Shown here in pieces: positions 14,414 to 29,126 of a stretch of DNA of 64,000 nt. This stretch comes from Burhinus oedicnemus. Taxonomy: Eukaryota > Chordata > Aves > Charadriiformes > Burhinidae. The translations under genes were made by a program, and so were the position numbers. The notes under the pieces were generated by a model that was not told the origin of the DNA, did not search any database, and saw only the letters and a list, made by a program, of their open reading frames with translations. Every line of letters starts with the position of its first letter. Position 1 is the stretch's first letter. Location: the NCBI GenBank assembly GCA_008921705.1, contig VFFE01007078.1:1608507-1672506 (forward strand), in the 5' to 3' direction.

Positions 14414-14466
14414 TGGACTCAATGATCTTAAGGGTCTTCTTCAACCTAAATGATCCTGTGATTCAT
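14414..14466 (+). mobile_element. CR1 3'-end remnant, sense
   Basis: Contains GGACTCAATGATCTTAAGGG, then TCTTCTTCAACCTAAATGATCCTGTGATTC. These align with the terminal 3' UTR and octamer tail seen in the CR1 copies ending at 10082 and 63363. About 50 bp survive. Orientation is opposite to the remnant at 13912-13941. Confidence 0.75.
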
Positions 14467-17400
14467 TAATGTCTCTGGCATGTGTCCAGTAGTGTCTGTA
14501 TACATCTCTGATGGCAAAGGGAGTGATTAATAGTTGTCATATGGAATATTAGTGTAGAGAAATATTTCAATATGGTGATTTTGGGTCCATTTCAAAAGAT
14601 TTTGTGCCAATATGGCAATATTGTATAAGCCATAGGGCCATACACAGAAAACGCCCACAAGATACTATTCACCTCCCAGGAAAGTAAATCTTGGCGACAA
14701 ACAGAGCAAATATATGCCATTCATGTACTGTTACGGCTGATTTCTAAAGCACAGAACCCAAGTGGGAGACAGCGAGGCAAACCTCCTTGGTCATGTTCTG
14801 GATTTTGAGTTCAGCCTCTTGGCACAGCTCTGCTTCAGACTACAGAGTGCATTAAACTTGCACTAGAAATGAGGCTTTTGTCATCCCAGAGGAAAGAAGC
14901 TTTTCTGAATACTCAATGAATTTAATGCCATCTGTGTTGTGATCAGACAGCTGTAGGCAAAATAAAGGCACAAAGAGTAAATGAAAAATAAACAGCGTAC
15001 AGTACAAATGCACTGTGCTGCTGAAACCTCTACAGATGCTTAAGGGAAATGGTTTAGTGATAGCTGGATGAATAGACCAAAATTTTTTCATTACAAGAGA
15101 GTGTAAGAATGCCTCTGCTTATTCTGGTTACTGTGATAGCAGATACTGTGTGAGCGTGTGGGGGAAGGGATAGAAGGCAGAAAGATTGGCCAAGTGTTCA
15201 TTAGTCTATCAAAAATTGTCTTGACAGGCAAGGGAGGGTGAACAGCAGAGCTGCATAATCAGCATTTTCAGACTGAGAGTGCTGTGTGGTACATGAATGG
15301 TGGTAATAAACTAGGAGTTCAGTTTGGTACCTTCAGGCAGTGGTAAGACAGGGAGAGATGGAAATCCAAACCAGGGAATTTCCATAGGTTTTTGTGCTGT
15401 GTGGTTTTGGCAGGGTTTGAGTTGACCAAGCTCTTAACTGTGATTTCCCCTATCTGCTTCCCTGAAGCTGAACTACTGTTAAGCTAAAGGTCTGTGCACA
15501 CAAGAAGCCAAGAAGAGATATTCCTCTTGAATCAATGCTACCCTGCCAAAAGCTTTGCAGGAGTTTGGCTCTGCAAGCTCTTTAGCAGGTGCACATCTCC
15601 CACTTTCACATATGAATGGTTAATGCAGCATGGCCAAATCAGCATGAGAGAAATGCCTGAAGTTAAGGAGATCCACCCCCATAATTTCTAGCAGAATGTC
15701 AGCTATACTTTTTTCTGCCTTCTCTTATCAGTGTGCCACATTACTGCTTTCTAAGAAAATGGCGTAAGTCCAAAGAGGAGTTCGTTTGTCTCTTTTTCTT
15801 TTTCCTTTTAATATTTTTTTTTCTTAAGCTTTTAAGGTCCCACGTGTGGTAGTTAGTTTAACTTGGACTCTGCAAATGATGAAGCTGCTTGCTACACTCT
15901 TGTGTTTTCTTTGAAAAGTGTCCCTAAGTGATCACCTCTTTAACTCTTTCATAATAGAGAAGGGGAAATGGAGATAGGGGAATGGATTCACCTTATACTG
16001 CACAGGCAGATGAAAACAGTGGTCTTGCGCTGGATCAGTCCCAGTCAACTGTTGTCTACATACTTCAGGACCTTGCAGAAAATTCTTCTGTATTAAATCC
16101 TGTTCAGAATTTTTAGATTGCCTAGCATAAACGTATTGAAGTGAAAGATAGTGTCAGCTCTACATAACTAGTGGCATGGCAGAGGACCTTGTGCAATGAA
16201 CTCAAAGAATTTTTTTAAATGCTCCCACGTTTATGGTTTTGTGCGGTCCTGGGACTTTAAAGATTTTTATCTCTCATCCTCCAGTCATAACTTTATCCAA
16301 TATTTTCCTGTCTGATATAATTTTCTCTACACCACACATTAAAATGGAGTTCTTACGCCAATGACTTGAGGGTTTTTCACAGTATACTTCTAATGAACCT
16401 CAAAATTAATTAATTTTATTTCCTCTTCCTTTAACTTTCTTTAAATAAATGGTGGTCATTTAAAAACGCAGTAAACTGTCCCTTAGGAACAGCAGTAGCT
16501 CACCCTTGGCTCCAGGTTCTAATTTGCAGCCACTGTGGAACCTGAGGAACACAATCAGTTCAGGTGGCACTGTCACCTTGGACCCAACCTGATGCACTAC
16601 ATAAGTCTTCACTATTTCAGGGGTGCTGAAGGAAGGACAGCGTGTTTAGCTGCATCCTTCTATTCGTAAGTCTGATACTGGCTGTAACTGTAGATTTGGG
16701 TTCTTTCTCAAGAGAAGGAATCCTGAGTAGTTCTGTGGCAATGAAGTAACTTCTGAAGCATGAAAAACTCGCAACTAGTGTAGTGTAGTAGTGTCTGTGC
16801 TCACAAGATTTTGTTTATCTCTTTAAGATTGAATCAGCATTCTGTTCTACATATTTTTGTGATTTTCAGTGTGTGAAGACTTTTCTTCTGACAGGCACTG
16901 AAAGTGCTTTATCAGAATAAAACAGCATTAAAGGAGAAAGAGAGAGGAAGCTCTGTCAACTTCACCTATACTCAATAAGAGGCTTCTAAAGCTTCTTGCA
17001 TGGCAAGAAATTTAAAAAAAACCCCTCCACAACGTGAGGATACAACGATATCCAAGTATGTTGAAGAGCAAAGTGCAATGAATACAAGTTCTTCAGTAAT
17101 TTTTTCAAAGCATTTTGAAGAAATTCTGAGGCAGGCTGTCTCTAATATAATCTCCTTGCTAATACTCTTGCCATTATAGCATCAAGCTGAAGACCTGAGC
17201 TGTCATGCAGGAGGAGCTCATACCGGGATAGTTAGCCAGGAGCTGCAAGACCCCATTTCCTAGCCTCTTTCTTCAATAGGTAGCAAAGATTGAGGGCCTA
17301 TTTTAGAGCACATTCTGATTGAACTAAATTGCTGTTTTAGCATTGAGTTCAGTGAAGCAAAACAAGGCCCTTGCAGTTCTAACTGCAACTATAATATGTG

Positions 17401-20400
17401 GAAACCAAATAGTTACAGCTGAGGGCAAAATTAATTCCAGTATTTGAAGAGAAGGAGGGAGTGGTACATTTGCAATTATGAGGAAGAAAAAATATTTTTA
17501 GTCACAGGACATTCAGTGTCTTAATAGCAAAATTTAAGGCTCTTGCATAAATAAATTTTAATTTTTTCAGAAATTTGTGTGCAAGACAGAAGTAAATAGG
17601 CTGAGCTAACAATCCTGTAGAAATCTTAGCATTCTCACTGATTTCTAAGGATTGGTCAGGTAAAATCATGTGTTTGTGATAAACCACTATTGAAGGCTGA
17701 ACTGGAAAAATAAGGCAGAAGATTATTTCATTGCTGACACAGGACTAATTTTATATCCAAAGCCTGAACATAGATTTTTTCTAAGTGCATCAAGTATGAC
17801 CAGGTTTAGTAAGGAAGGCATAGATAAATCTAGTATTTTAAGCAAGCCCTTAGCAACATTCCATGGCTAATTTCTGCTTTTGTCATACATTTTCAAGGAC
17901 AAAGTAAGAAATACTTCTGAATTCAAATGCACCCTCATCAGAAGAGAGATGTATTTGTTCTATTCATCACACAATTCTTATGCAAGGGGAAAACTCATGC
18001 CACAGTTTTGCGGAGTTACAAATGCAAAGATTTGAGAAAACTATTCCCAATTTAGTGACTTTTTGCATGGAATTTATGTTTATTTATTTACTTTTATGAA
18101 TTTGTATATATTCAAAGTTTCTGCAATCTTGAAATAGCTCCAAGTTATTTCTCCAATTTTCCAATCACAATCTCTACATTTAGGCACTTCTGCTTAATTG
18201 AGAATCTTGTGGTGGTACCTCAGTGATTTAAATGATCACACACAGATTGTCAGCATGCTGCAATTGCTTTGAAATTCACTTTCCATACATGTTTTTGCTA
18301 GTAAATAGAGTTCTTGGTCTTGCATCAGTATTCAAAGGGCATCCAATCTCCCTATTGCTTGTGATACAGAACTCCAGCTGAATGGTCACAGAATGATTTA
18401 AAAATAATTATTTAAGCAGTCCATTGTATGATGGAACACAAAGTAGGATCAGACCAAGAACTGAATGTGCAATCCCCCAGTGTCCAGAAAGCCCTTACTA
18501 ACAGCAATTAGAACCTCTGTCAGCAGCAAATTGTAAATGTGATTAACATTAAATGCAAACAATTTTATTAAACTGAAGATCTGTTTAGCAACTGAACTGC
18601 ACAATGCAGATTTTCCAGCAGGAGTTACAATACTACCACAGCCTACAATTTAATGCTGTTATGAGTTTATTAATTTCTCTGTGTAAATGATGTGGTATAG
18701 AAAGCTTTTTATAAACAAGAGATGTCCATCTTCAAAGTAATTCCTAGATGATTTATTGTTGCTGGCCTGTAGGCTTTGTTGGAAATGACTTACAGAACAT
18801 GAGGAAAGAAGGAAGATTGCAACTCATTCACACTGATGGGCATCTCTTGTTTTAGGAACTTCTAGGGCAGGTATAGCAATAGGCATTGCTGCCTCCCTTC
18901 TACTCTCTGTAGTGATACTACAAAACATCCACAGTATGTTTCTGGAAAGTATCTTTCCTTCCAAATTGCCTAGTAGGGTTAAGGAAGTAAGACAGTACCC
19001 TTTTGAAAGCTGTAAGAAATTTTGAGAACATGTGCAAAACTATCCCATAAATTCCTTGCTTGTTTGTTTTTTAAGGTGTGTGTGTTTGTACATTCAGAAT
19101 TATCCAGCTAAGGTGTGATAAACTGAGGGAGCCAGAATATCTTAGCCCACGCCTAATACAGTAATTGCTTTTATCTGTTCAGTCTGTATATTAGGCTTCT
19201 CCAAAGAACATGACATATGACTTGTGACATACCCAGAAGCAAGCCCTTATATAAGAATCCCCATGGATCTAAAACCACCATGCTCAGTTTTATGGAAGCA
19301 GTGAATGTAGGCATGGCTCATGGACATGGGAAGACCATAGTCTAGCTTACTGAAGAGTCCATGTATAAAAAACAGTAAGACAAGAGACCTCCTTCATTTG
19401 TAATTTCTATGTATGTTATTCTTCAACTCTTCTTTCTAGGGCCATATTTTACACAGTTGAAAGAGGGCTCTACAAACAAGAGATTTTACCATAAAAGTGA
19501 TGGACCCCAATTTTTCCTGTAGCATTTGGCCAGTTCTCTGTGGAGTTCAGGTAACACAGCATACCAGTCTCTATGTATATATGTGTGTGTGTGGAAACAA
19601 AGTCCTGCTTACCATTTTATACAGGAAGTTAAATGTTTCTGCAGTTCATCGATAAAATCAAAGGTATGTCCCTTTTGATACTTCAAGGCTTGTTATCAGT
19701 GGTGTAATGATACAGGCTTTGACATACACTAAATTTTTCTTGTAGGGAATCCAGTTTTCTTTCATGTCTTGGTGAAAGTAGTTAATTTCTTCAAGAAGAA
19801 TGAAAGGAGTATTGTGCATTTGGTGTGGGGATGTCTAATCCTTGCTTGTGAGTCTTCTGTCATTATAACTGCTTCTTTTGTCAGGGAAACAATGTTCCTT
19901 TTCCACTGCCTTCTGAATTCCCTGGCCAGTGCTGCAGTTCATGCAGCCCTTCTGCCACTGCTGTATTGTCCCTGCTGCCCCTCCACTCCGCAGTATTTTC
20001 TATGGGAAAGGAATCTCATTCCTCATTCGGAAAGCTGGGAATGCAGCTCATTAGGATCTTGGCAGCATGAACAAAGCTTGTCATTTAACTTCAGGTTTCA
20101 TTATGGTCCAACAGAAGATATAATTTGTCAGATAAGGAACCAAATTAGACTATATATTTAGTCAACTTTTTTTTTTTCAGTTTTAGTATGCTTTTTGGAT
20201 AGTAGAAGAGTTTGAAGTTCTCACTGAAGTGTTTTTGAAAGTGATCCCATTTCTTCTAGACCTCCAACATTACTGTGCTGCCCTCTTCCTCCATGCTGTC
20301 TTTCTGCCAGAGAATCTACAGGTACTGAAGGAAATTAAGTACAATGGATATGATGCAAGAGTTGATGAATGGCAAATCCCTTAACAGGGGAAATAACTTA

Positions 20401-23400
20401 CATTTATATGTTTCCCTTCAATTCCCAAAGTGTCTCCAGGTGCTCTGGAGACCACATAAATGATTCCACCCTTTCCGCCAATTCTGGGATGAAATTCTTT
20501 GAGGCTTAAGGAATGCGCACAATTCTGTCTAATACTGGAGAAAGAGACAATTTGCTCACTTCTCAATTTATGATCCTGTCTAGTATGTTACAGTTGAATT
20601 CCTTTGATCTGGAATTATTCCGTGTTACAGTTTTAGGCCTGTTTCACACCTCTGTGTGATGTCAGACCTACTCTGTTACACCCACTCCTTTAGTCAGACC
20701 TGCTACTGTGCTGCTTCTTTCTTGCCATCTTTTGTAAAGCACAAATCCTCTGTATATATACTGCAGTTGGGGAAAACACTTTGTTGGCTCCTATAATAGT
20801 ACGTTTTTTTGATGAATGCTGTCTAAGAAGACTGTGATTGGGTAAGTTATTTAACCCTTTGCTAGTGGCAGAAGACACATGATACAAGTATACATTTCCT
20901 CCTTTAATCAGTGCTGACCTCCAGGACTCTCTGGCCTTCATTCTCTAACAATTCTTGGCTGTGGTGGAGGACAGGCAGCTGCTGTCCTGCATGAGCCTGA
21001 CAAGGACAACTACACAAGGAAGGGAAAGAGAGGCAGGTCTTCTTCAGTATTACTTTGGTCTTGAAAGCCTTGGACACAACTTGGGTAGCCTCTAAACATG
21101 GTTTCCTACTTCCAGAGAGAGACTCACCTTTGTAAGCAGTTCAGTTGGACATATGTATGAGCCCTACATAAGCATCAAAAGTAGATTTGGCCTCCACTTC
21201 TATAAGGCAAACATGCAAACAGGAACAATTTAAAAGATTGAGGCATTCTGAGTTTCTTAGAATAGGCAATACACTATGTATCTAAAGCTTTTTTTATTTT
21301 TTATTGAAGTCTAGATATGCTTTGTAATTCTCTTGAGGGAAGACCATGAATGATACAGTTGCTATCAACAAAGAAGAGGAGTCGGGGAAGTGTATCAAAG
21401 AATCTAAAGCCAAGTTCTTTGATGCTGATGTAAACCTGCAGTAGTACCACTAGCACTAGCAAAGACTGGTTTACACTGATGTGATCAGGCAGAATACATC
21501 TCTTCATTCCCAGAATGAAGGAATAAGGAGAGAAAACAATCTGACACAATGTGCTATGACCATTGCAAAGGCACTGGTATAAGGAAGGATGTACTCACTA
21601 CTCCTTTTAGCCTCTTGGATCCAGTACATTGAGTTTGAAAATAATAAAAAGAAAAAACATCAGAACCAAATAAGAATCAAGAAGCGTGTGAAAACTAACA
21701 ACAAGATGAAGTGATATTACTGAGAAAGAGGCAAGCAAGTACGGAGAAAATTGCAGAAAGAGGGGAATCTACAGGAATGAAAAGGAGATGTGGCTGGCTG
21801 TACAACACTGCTACTGCAGTGGCTGGAGCCTGGAGGCATTTGTAAAGTTTTCACACAGAAGCCTTTGGGGCCTTTGCTCCTTCAAAAGAAAGAATCTGTG
21901 TGGGTTGGAGGTCTAATGCTTCACATTCCTATGTGGCAGAAGCTGGATAGATATGAAGATTTATCCCCACTCTTCAAGCTGCGGATAGCCCTTTGTGATC
22001 TATATGTAGATTTTAATGTCATATTAACTGCGTCCATTTCTGTGATACTTTTTATCATATCCGCCTATTTTAACAGGGATTCCTTCAGTCAGTTATATTG
22101 TACATAGGTTTCTGTACTCATATCATCCATACTGACAGGTGCAAAGTTCCATTTCCACAGTAAATGGAAATACTGAATGTCTGTAAGTCAAATGACACAG
22201 CCTTACTAGATGTGCATAGGCCAGTGTTGTCAGAAAGACTGGAGGCTCTTAAGGAAAAAGCACCAGTGACAATTTTGGTTATTACCAGAAACAAGCAGTT
22301 TACGCTTGTTCAGGTTGTAATTTTTGAGCATTTAGAGTACAAGAAGGTATATGGACATCTATAGCTTAGAATAAATAGAATTTTCAAACAGCCCAAATCA
22401 CACTGAAATTAATTTTTGAAAAGAGTCTGAAGCAGCTTTTAACTTTTAACCCTGAGTACCTGTAGTAGCTGAGCTGCAATGAGACAATCTGTAGTCATGA
22501 AATTAGCGTCCTTGAAGTGATTTCCAGTGATTTAACTAGATTGGATATGACTCATTTTATTTTTATTTAAACTGCAGTTTAAACTCAGTAACTTTCTTGT
22601 GTAAGCAAGGCCTCAGAATTAAGTGTACACCAGAATGCAGCCTAACTCAGCCCAGAGCATTCAACAACACTTGTTTTCAAATTGCATCTCTTTTTTCTAA
22701 CAGGATGAGGAGGTGCAAGGCGAGTGCTAAGTCACAACACAAGACCTGTGGTTAAGTTATCTCTACAGTCTGGCAGCAATGAAATTGACTGCATGATTCT
22801 AGCGGGTGAATCAATGCAAAAAAGTCATCTGCCTTCTTTTGTTTCTTTGCAGACACACTCAGATTTTTCCCAGAAGTTTCTTAGAAGTGAAACAGATTGT
22901 GGTCTGAGCTTAAGGCACGGGTGTGCTCTCTGTAGGGCACTTCTTACCTGTACTTTTTTGGAGTACAGACTTCAATTTCTTTCCAAATATGCCAGTTTCA
23001 GCGATGCCGTAAATTCTAACTGCGAATGATAGAACTGCTGTAGAAAATAATAGCTTCCATTCTTTATTAAACAAAATACTTAAGTACAGAGAGAGTGTGT
23101 TAAAAGAAATCATAACTTACAAAGCTGAGTGCTTGCTGGGGTTAAGCTTGCCATCAGGCATCTATTTTGTGCAATGCAGGTGACTGTATTAGCACTTCAG
23201 ATGCCTTAGATGCCTGAAATTGGGTGGGATGGATACAGGTCTAAAACAGTTTAAGCTAATTACCTGATTTGCTATGGCTTCTGCAGCTAATAGTGCTTAA
23301 AAATAACTGTAGCAAACATAAAGTCTGCAATCAACTAAACACACAAATATACCAATGTTTAAAGTTTATGCCAAGCAAAGACTCACTACTATTTTCAGTG

Positions 23401-26400
23401 CATGCTGGATCATTGCCCGACCTACAAGTGCCAGTGCTGTGTGAGCACTGCAGCAAGTTCTGTACTGTCAGTGCTGATTTCCATGGAAGGAGAATGGAAC
23501 AGTTGTTCTGACTGAACAGGTACTTGAATTGACTGAGAAGGGGAAGCAGAGACATGCTGTTACCATTAGATTTTTGCTAGTAGCTAAATAAATACTAGTA
23601 CTTTATACAAGCGCCTATACTTATACCAGAACTTTATAAAGTGCTGTTTGTTGTAACTTAACAATGGGGAATGACACCAGAAAGGCTTCAGCCTGGTTTA
23701 TGAAAAGCTTGAGTAATTTCTCTAAATTAAAAAATACACTCAGCCCATAATGCAACTTTGTGATTTTATCATATGCCATACTGCCTAGCTATTTTGGGCA
23801 GAACAAAAAATTGTTTCAGGCCATAACTAAGAATTGTACTTATACAAATAACCTGATTTTTTTTTTTTTAATAATTCCTGTCAGGCTTAAATTGATTTCT
23901 CTCATCTATGGTCCAGGCTGTAGTGCTATCTTCTGTTTTTATGTTAGGGGCATCATTGAAAAAGCCATGCTATTAATTTCCTACAGTCACCAGGCATTTA
24001 GAGTGGATAACAGGGAGAGGTTATTTTAGCTATTTAGGTCTGGGTACTGGGTTTGAAAGTGTAGCTCTTCCTTTTGTCTGCAAATATTTTGTTGGAGTGT
24101 TTCATGGAGTATTATTATTCACTAGCTCTTATATTCAGAAACTGCGTATGAAAGCTTTTGTTTTATGATTAAAAATCTGGAAAGGGAAAAGGATTTACCT
24201 GTATACAGTCAGTCTAGCTGTATGGAATGTAATGGAGAGGTATATGAGATTTATCTGTAGTGGTTTTGTTTTGCATTTGGAAGTGTCCACAGAATGCTAT
24301 GGATATGAGAAGAGGCAATTCTTCAGGGCTTTGAAGCTCTTCTAAATAATTTTGTGAAGTTTTCCTAATACCAAGTGAACCTATCTACCAGATGTTGCTT
24401 TTCTAGTCTAATTTTTAGCCAGTGTACATTTTTACCACTACTGATGACAAAAGAGTTTCCTCATGCTGTGTTGTTATCAATGAGGTAGGTGAAAAGGACA
24501 GGATATAATAGCTCTGCTGTAGGGTTGACTCAGCCATGTACCTTTAGATCCCAGAGAGTGCTGCCCTGGGACTTGCTAGCACAGCTCATTCAATCCAATG
24601 TTTTCTCCTGTGGGAAGAAAGCATTGGAGGGCCTGAAATTTAATGTAAGTATTCAGAGGAAGGATCTTTGCAATTGTTTTGCTAAATTTAAAAGAGACTA
24701 TGGCTCTCTGGAAGTTCTAAGTCTAAACAGGCTTTTAATACATGAAGCCTGGTTTTCACTTTATTGAAGGTTTTTGAATGTTATTTAAAATATTGCTAAG
24801 CAATTATGTCCTAGATACAAACTACCCTGTTCTCTGCTTACATGAACTACAAAGCTCAGTGTGTCTTGGTGCTACTGGCTGCAAGGCATTCTTTAGACAT
24901 GTTTGATGGGGAATTACATGCCCTAGAAAGAAAACAAATAAAGACATTTGTTTTCAACTCTGAAATTTTCACCCTAGTTCTTCCTGTGATTAAAAAGAAA
25001 ATAATATATGTAATCCTAACACCTAAAATTATGTGGTCTTTTTTTTTGTCATGACCAGGACTTCAATAACTGTAGCAGTTAATGGGAGAGTAGTGGGAAC
25101 TTTGTATTATCTCCTCTTTTCAAGATGAGCTGGACCAGAGTAAATAGGCTGTATACAGCTCTGAAAAAAACAGTTTGTTTCAAAGGGATCCTTTCAGCTG
25201 CAGACCATTATGTCATCCACTCTAAAGAGCTGCCCAGCCCAGCAGCTCTGTGAGAGCTGGGCAAGCTTAGGGTGTTTGTCCTGGGGGGTGGTTGAACAGA
25301 CTAGTATTCTGCTACAGCTTGGGATACAGGGTGAGTGTTGTATGCACACAGGAACTGGAGATGAGAACCAGGGGATGTGTACTATATTTACAAAAGAATT
25401 GTGATTGGGAAGACTTCTCAGTAACACTGGAAAGGTGACAGCGTGCTATGAAAAAAATATTTATAGCCCATCCTTTAAGAATCTAAGAAGATGTTTTTAT
25501 TCTGCTGTTCTTTGTGGAAGTATGAGCAAATTCTCACAGAATGCTGTGTTCTCTTTTCATGACTCAGAATATGTCTCCTGGAGCCATTTGTTTGAGGACT
25601 TGCCACTGGAGCGTAAAGCTTGCCTATATTAAGATCTGTGACGAAACATTACTTCTGTTAGTTTTGGTATGTGGCCTTCATCCACTCTGTTCACTGTGGC
25701 TTGGCTTTAGTAAGCATCCATCTGTGCATGATAAGCAAATTCTTTCCTAAATTCCAAAATAATCTGTGTTCTGTAAAAGCAAAGTTAAGTATTTTTGACC
25801 CTGAGGTTTCTTACCCCTTTCTTGTATTTCCTTGGATAAAACTTGCCTTTTTGATGAACGTCTTTTATCATCCTCATTTTAATTGGTGAATTCTCTTTCA
25901 TCTACTATTGTTGCTTGGTATATCCATAATAATTTTAAGGTTCAAAATACTGGTAAAACCTTTTTTTTTCTCTTTTGGAAAAAAAAGCTTAGTTTATGAG
26001 AAAATACATTTGTAATACCCCTTTACAATAAAGCTTCTCTAAATTGCTGTATCTGTGGATGCAGTGTCCAGATTGCCCTGTGAATTTCTAAAGGGAAAGA
26101 AAGAGGAAGATTTTTGTATGCAGTTTAGGGTGAAACTAAGTAAACCTTAATAAACTGAAATTGAATGTCATTGGTAAATGACTGCATGCTACCATGCTTA
26201 AACACATTTGTGACATCTCTCTTAAAATTATTTACTTTATTTCTACTTGAGATAAATCACTGCATTAATTAATGTTCAGTTATACATTACTCAAGAGGAA
26301 AGCAAGAGTACAAGTTAACACTGAGCTTAGATGTGGTCAAACAGCATTCTGAATTATTTAGAGGCAGCTGATGAGTTTCAGCCACTTTCATTGCCTAGGA

Positions 26401-28754
26401 AGATAACATTTTGTATTACTCGTGATCTAGAATGCCTTCATGTGTTTATTGTTTCTGTTGTTATATATATTCTTTTGTGGTCTTAAAACAGGTATTGAAC
26501 TTTGCATTTAGTGTCACTTTGAGAAAGATGATTGAGGAGTTGTCAGAACTGCACAGTAATTTTCTGCAAATAGGTTCTTTAACTCGCAATCTGCCACATT
26601 CCTGTTGTCAGCACGGATCCTTGAAAGTATAAATTCAGCTCTGAACACATGTTTAATGGTTTGAAGAAACGACAGTACCTTGTGGAGTTTCAGGCAGGCC
26701 CTATATAATGGGAATATATGAGTGGTGCTGTGAGGCAAAGCCAGACAAGGTTGTAGGGCCAAAGTTTGTCCCACCCTTGGCTCCCACAGCTCTCCTCATG
26801 GGGACCCCGCAGCCAGCAGGGGCTGTGTGCTGCAGGACAGAGGTCAGAGAGGAGCTGTTGTGGTGGGATGGCATGGGAGCACAAGGTGGAGGAGCAAAGA
26901 TGACTGAAGGATCAGGAGCTGATGAAAGGTCTTGTCAGGAGTGGGAATAATATCTCACGTATGGTGGAAGCAAAGGACAAAATGGAATTAAGTTCACTTT
27001 TTATTGTCATACTCTCATTACTAGTAACTGTCATACAATTGTGTTTAGTTAATAAAGGAGCTAAAGGGAAAGAGGGTGATGGTAGTTCTGCCATCCTGAT
27101 GGAGGTGGAAGGAAGAAAAAGATAACTGAGCTCACCCATAGGGAATAGCTTGTATCATACAGAAATAATCTATTTGTAAAAGTTTAAAAATAATTAAAAA
27201 AAATTTAAAAGGAGCACAGGTGATATGGAAGAGAATACTGTTTTGTAGCAAGCTAGTAGATGTGGGTAGCTACAAAGAGCTCTTGCAGCTGGGGAAAAAA
27301 AGGCAACTTGGAAAGGATGTAGAAATCCATTTTCAAAGTAATATGTGCAGGAAGGAAATAGTTGTAGGAATACATTGAAATACTGTCCGTCCTAATAAAT
27401 CTTTGCTGTCTATAGTTAGCATTTTGTACGTCTTTTCTTTGGGAAGTCACATTTCAAAGGCAAAGATAAGTCTGCAAGTTGATCTTAAAAATGGAGTTTT
27501 GCCTTCTCTTGGCGCTGTTTTTGTGAGCCTGAAAAACCTGGATCTCTGGTAAACGAATCTTGTTTTCCACCTAAGCAAAGCATCAGTTCTAAGAAAACTC
27601 TTTGCTAGAAAATGGAGCTGAGTTTAAAACAGAGCAATGAGCTGTCAAGGAGCTGTGTGTACTGTGTGCAGCACTGTGATTATTTGGCATTTCATACAAA
27701 AAAAAAAAATAGGCAAGAGAATCTACAGCTATGTATGTGCTGTTGGTCCTTAAGCATTAGTAGTTACTTCTCTTCAACAGAGACAAGAAATCTGTTTAAA
27801 TTATATCACCTAATAAATATATTAAATGTAACAGATTGAAGGTGTTGCAGTTTGGGTTTTTTTTCTTCTTTTGGGGAAGAAGGTAAAAATGCTCAGTTAG
27901 CTTTCCAACCCAGGCTGCAGGTGCATCTGCCTTGTGTGCAATCTTGCACAGAGTTAAAAATATTTATTGCTGCATAGACAAGGACCAGGCACACTGACTC
28001 CTCTGTGCTGCGTGACCTTGCAGCCAGAGTAGCAAAACTTTACAGATCCTGTATAGGTGGTAGTTAGGGACACAATACGCTTGCTTACTAGCACACAGGT
28101 TACTATCTAATGAAAGGACAGGGGAGCAAGAAATCCAGCCTCTGGCATTGAGCAGAGTTCGCTTTTCACTGTGAAACAAGCAGCCAGGCAAATTCGCAAG
28201 TGTTGTGCTTTCTGGCAGTGATGTAGTCACTTGGCTTTTTTACAGACACAGCTCCTTCTGTTACTTGTCCCATGGCCTGGCACCACAGTAACTAAACCCT
28301 CAACAACAGCATGCTGCAGCAGAAACATGCTCTCACATATGCCATAGAAGATAACAAATGGTGCACAGTCTGTATAACAGCATAGAGGAAATGACCAGAA
28401 AGACAACAAACATCTAGAAAGCTATTTCTGGGTCTCTCCTTAATAGATGGAGGCAGTCGTGTTTCATGAGAACTCAGAGGGAATATGGAGGGAAAGGAGA
28501 GTAACAGTTTTACTTTATACAACTCTCAACCGGAATGTCTTAACATATATCATAATATCCTTTGTACAGCCTCTCCTTCTCTGGGCTAGAAGCAAGTGGC
28601 TTACTACCACACGATTTCCTTTATATAAAAAGGTAGACAGGTATTTTGAGAAAGGAGACCACAGATACCTTGCTGACTTGAGTAATCAGGATTTTCACAG
28701 GAGAAAAGCATAGCTTTACCATTTCTGTTGATGTCTATGGCTTGCCAAAGGCTA
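14467..28754. other. Intergenic DNA, no gene seen
   Basis: AT-rich non-coding sequence with only short unsupported frames. Minor structures are a (TG)n patch near 19575-19592 and an 18-bp perfect palindrome (TTTAAACTGCAGTTTAAA) at 22566-22583. No recognisable exon, promoter island, RNA gene or mobile element was found by reading. Confidence 0.55.
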
Positions 28755-29126
28755 CTACAGCACCAAAGAGGTGTTTAAGTACCTCTTGTCTGGGTACAAG
28801 TTGCCTGTGGGCAATTCCTCTAAACTCACAGGAAGCTCCTGCTGTGGATTGTGCTGCCACGTTCTTGTTGTGAAGTCTGACACTATGTGGAGTACTCCCA
28901 AGAGGTATTCATGGAGGGCATCAGGCTGAGTGAAGCATGAGGGATCTCTTACCACGGGGAGCCTCATGTACTTCCCAACTTCTGCAGCATGGTAAGGGTC
29001 AGGAGGTATGCTGATGCTCACAGAAATACATCTCTTAAGAATGAGAGAAGCAGAGGGATTCCACTCTTCTCCCCAAGCAGGGATTCTCAAGAATCTTTCA
29101 CCCATTTCTTTTAGTGCTGATGTCAC
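28755..29126 (-). other. Unidentified open frame of 123 codons
   Basis: A stop-free frame that begins at GTG rather than ATG, in a locally less AT-rich patch. Composition is protein-like (P, E, L, S rich), but I recognise no family, signal peptide, membrane segment or domain, and no clear splice sites bound it. It could be a decayed exon, part of an unrecognised old repeat, or chance. It is listed only because it is the least shadow-like frame in the upstream desert. Confidence 0.15.

Noticed and set aside
22566..22583. 18-bp palindrome TTTAAACTGCAGTTTAAA
   Set aside because: Perfect but short and of low complexity; expected by chance in AT-rich DNA of this length more readily than the 70-bp example.
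25225..25272. Small GC-rich inverted words around GCCCAGC / GCTGGGC
   Set aside because: Stem of fewer than ten continuous pairs with no context; not reported as a structure.
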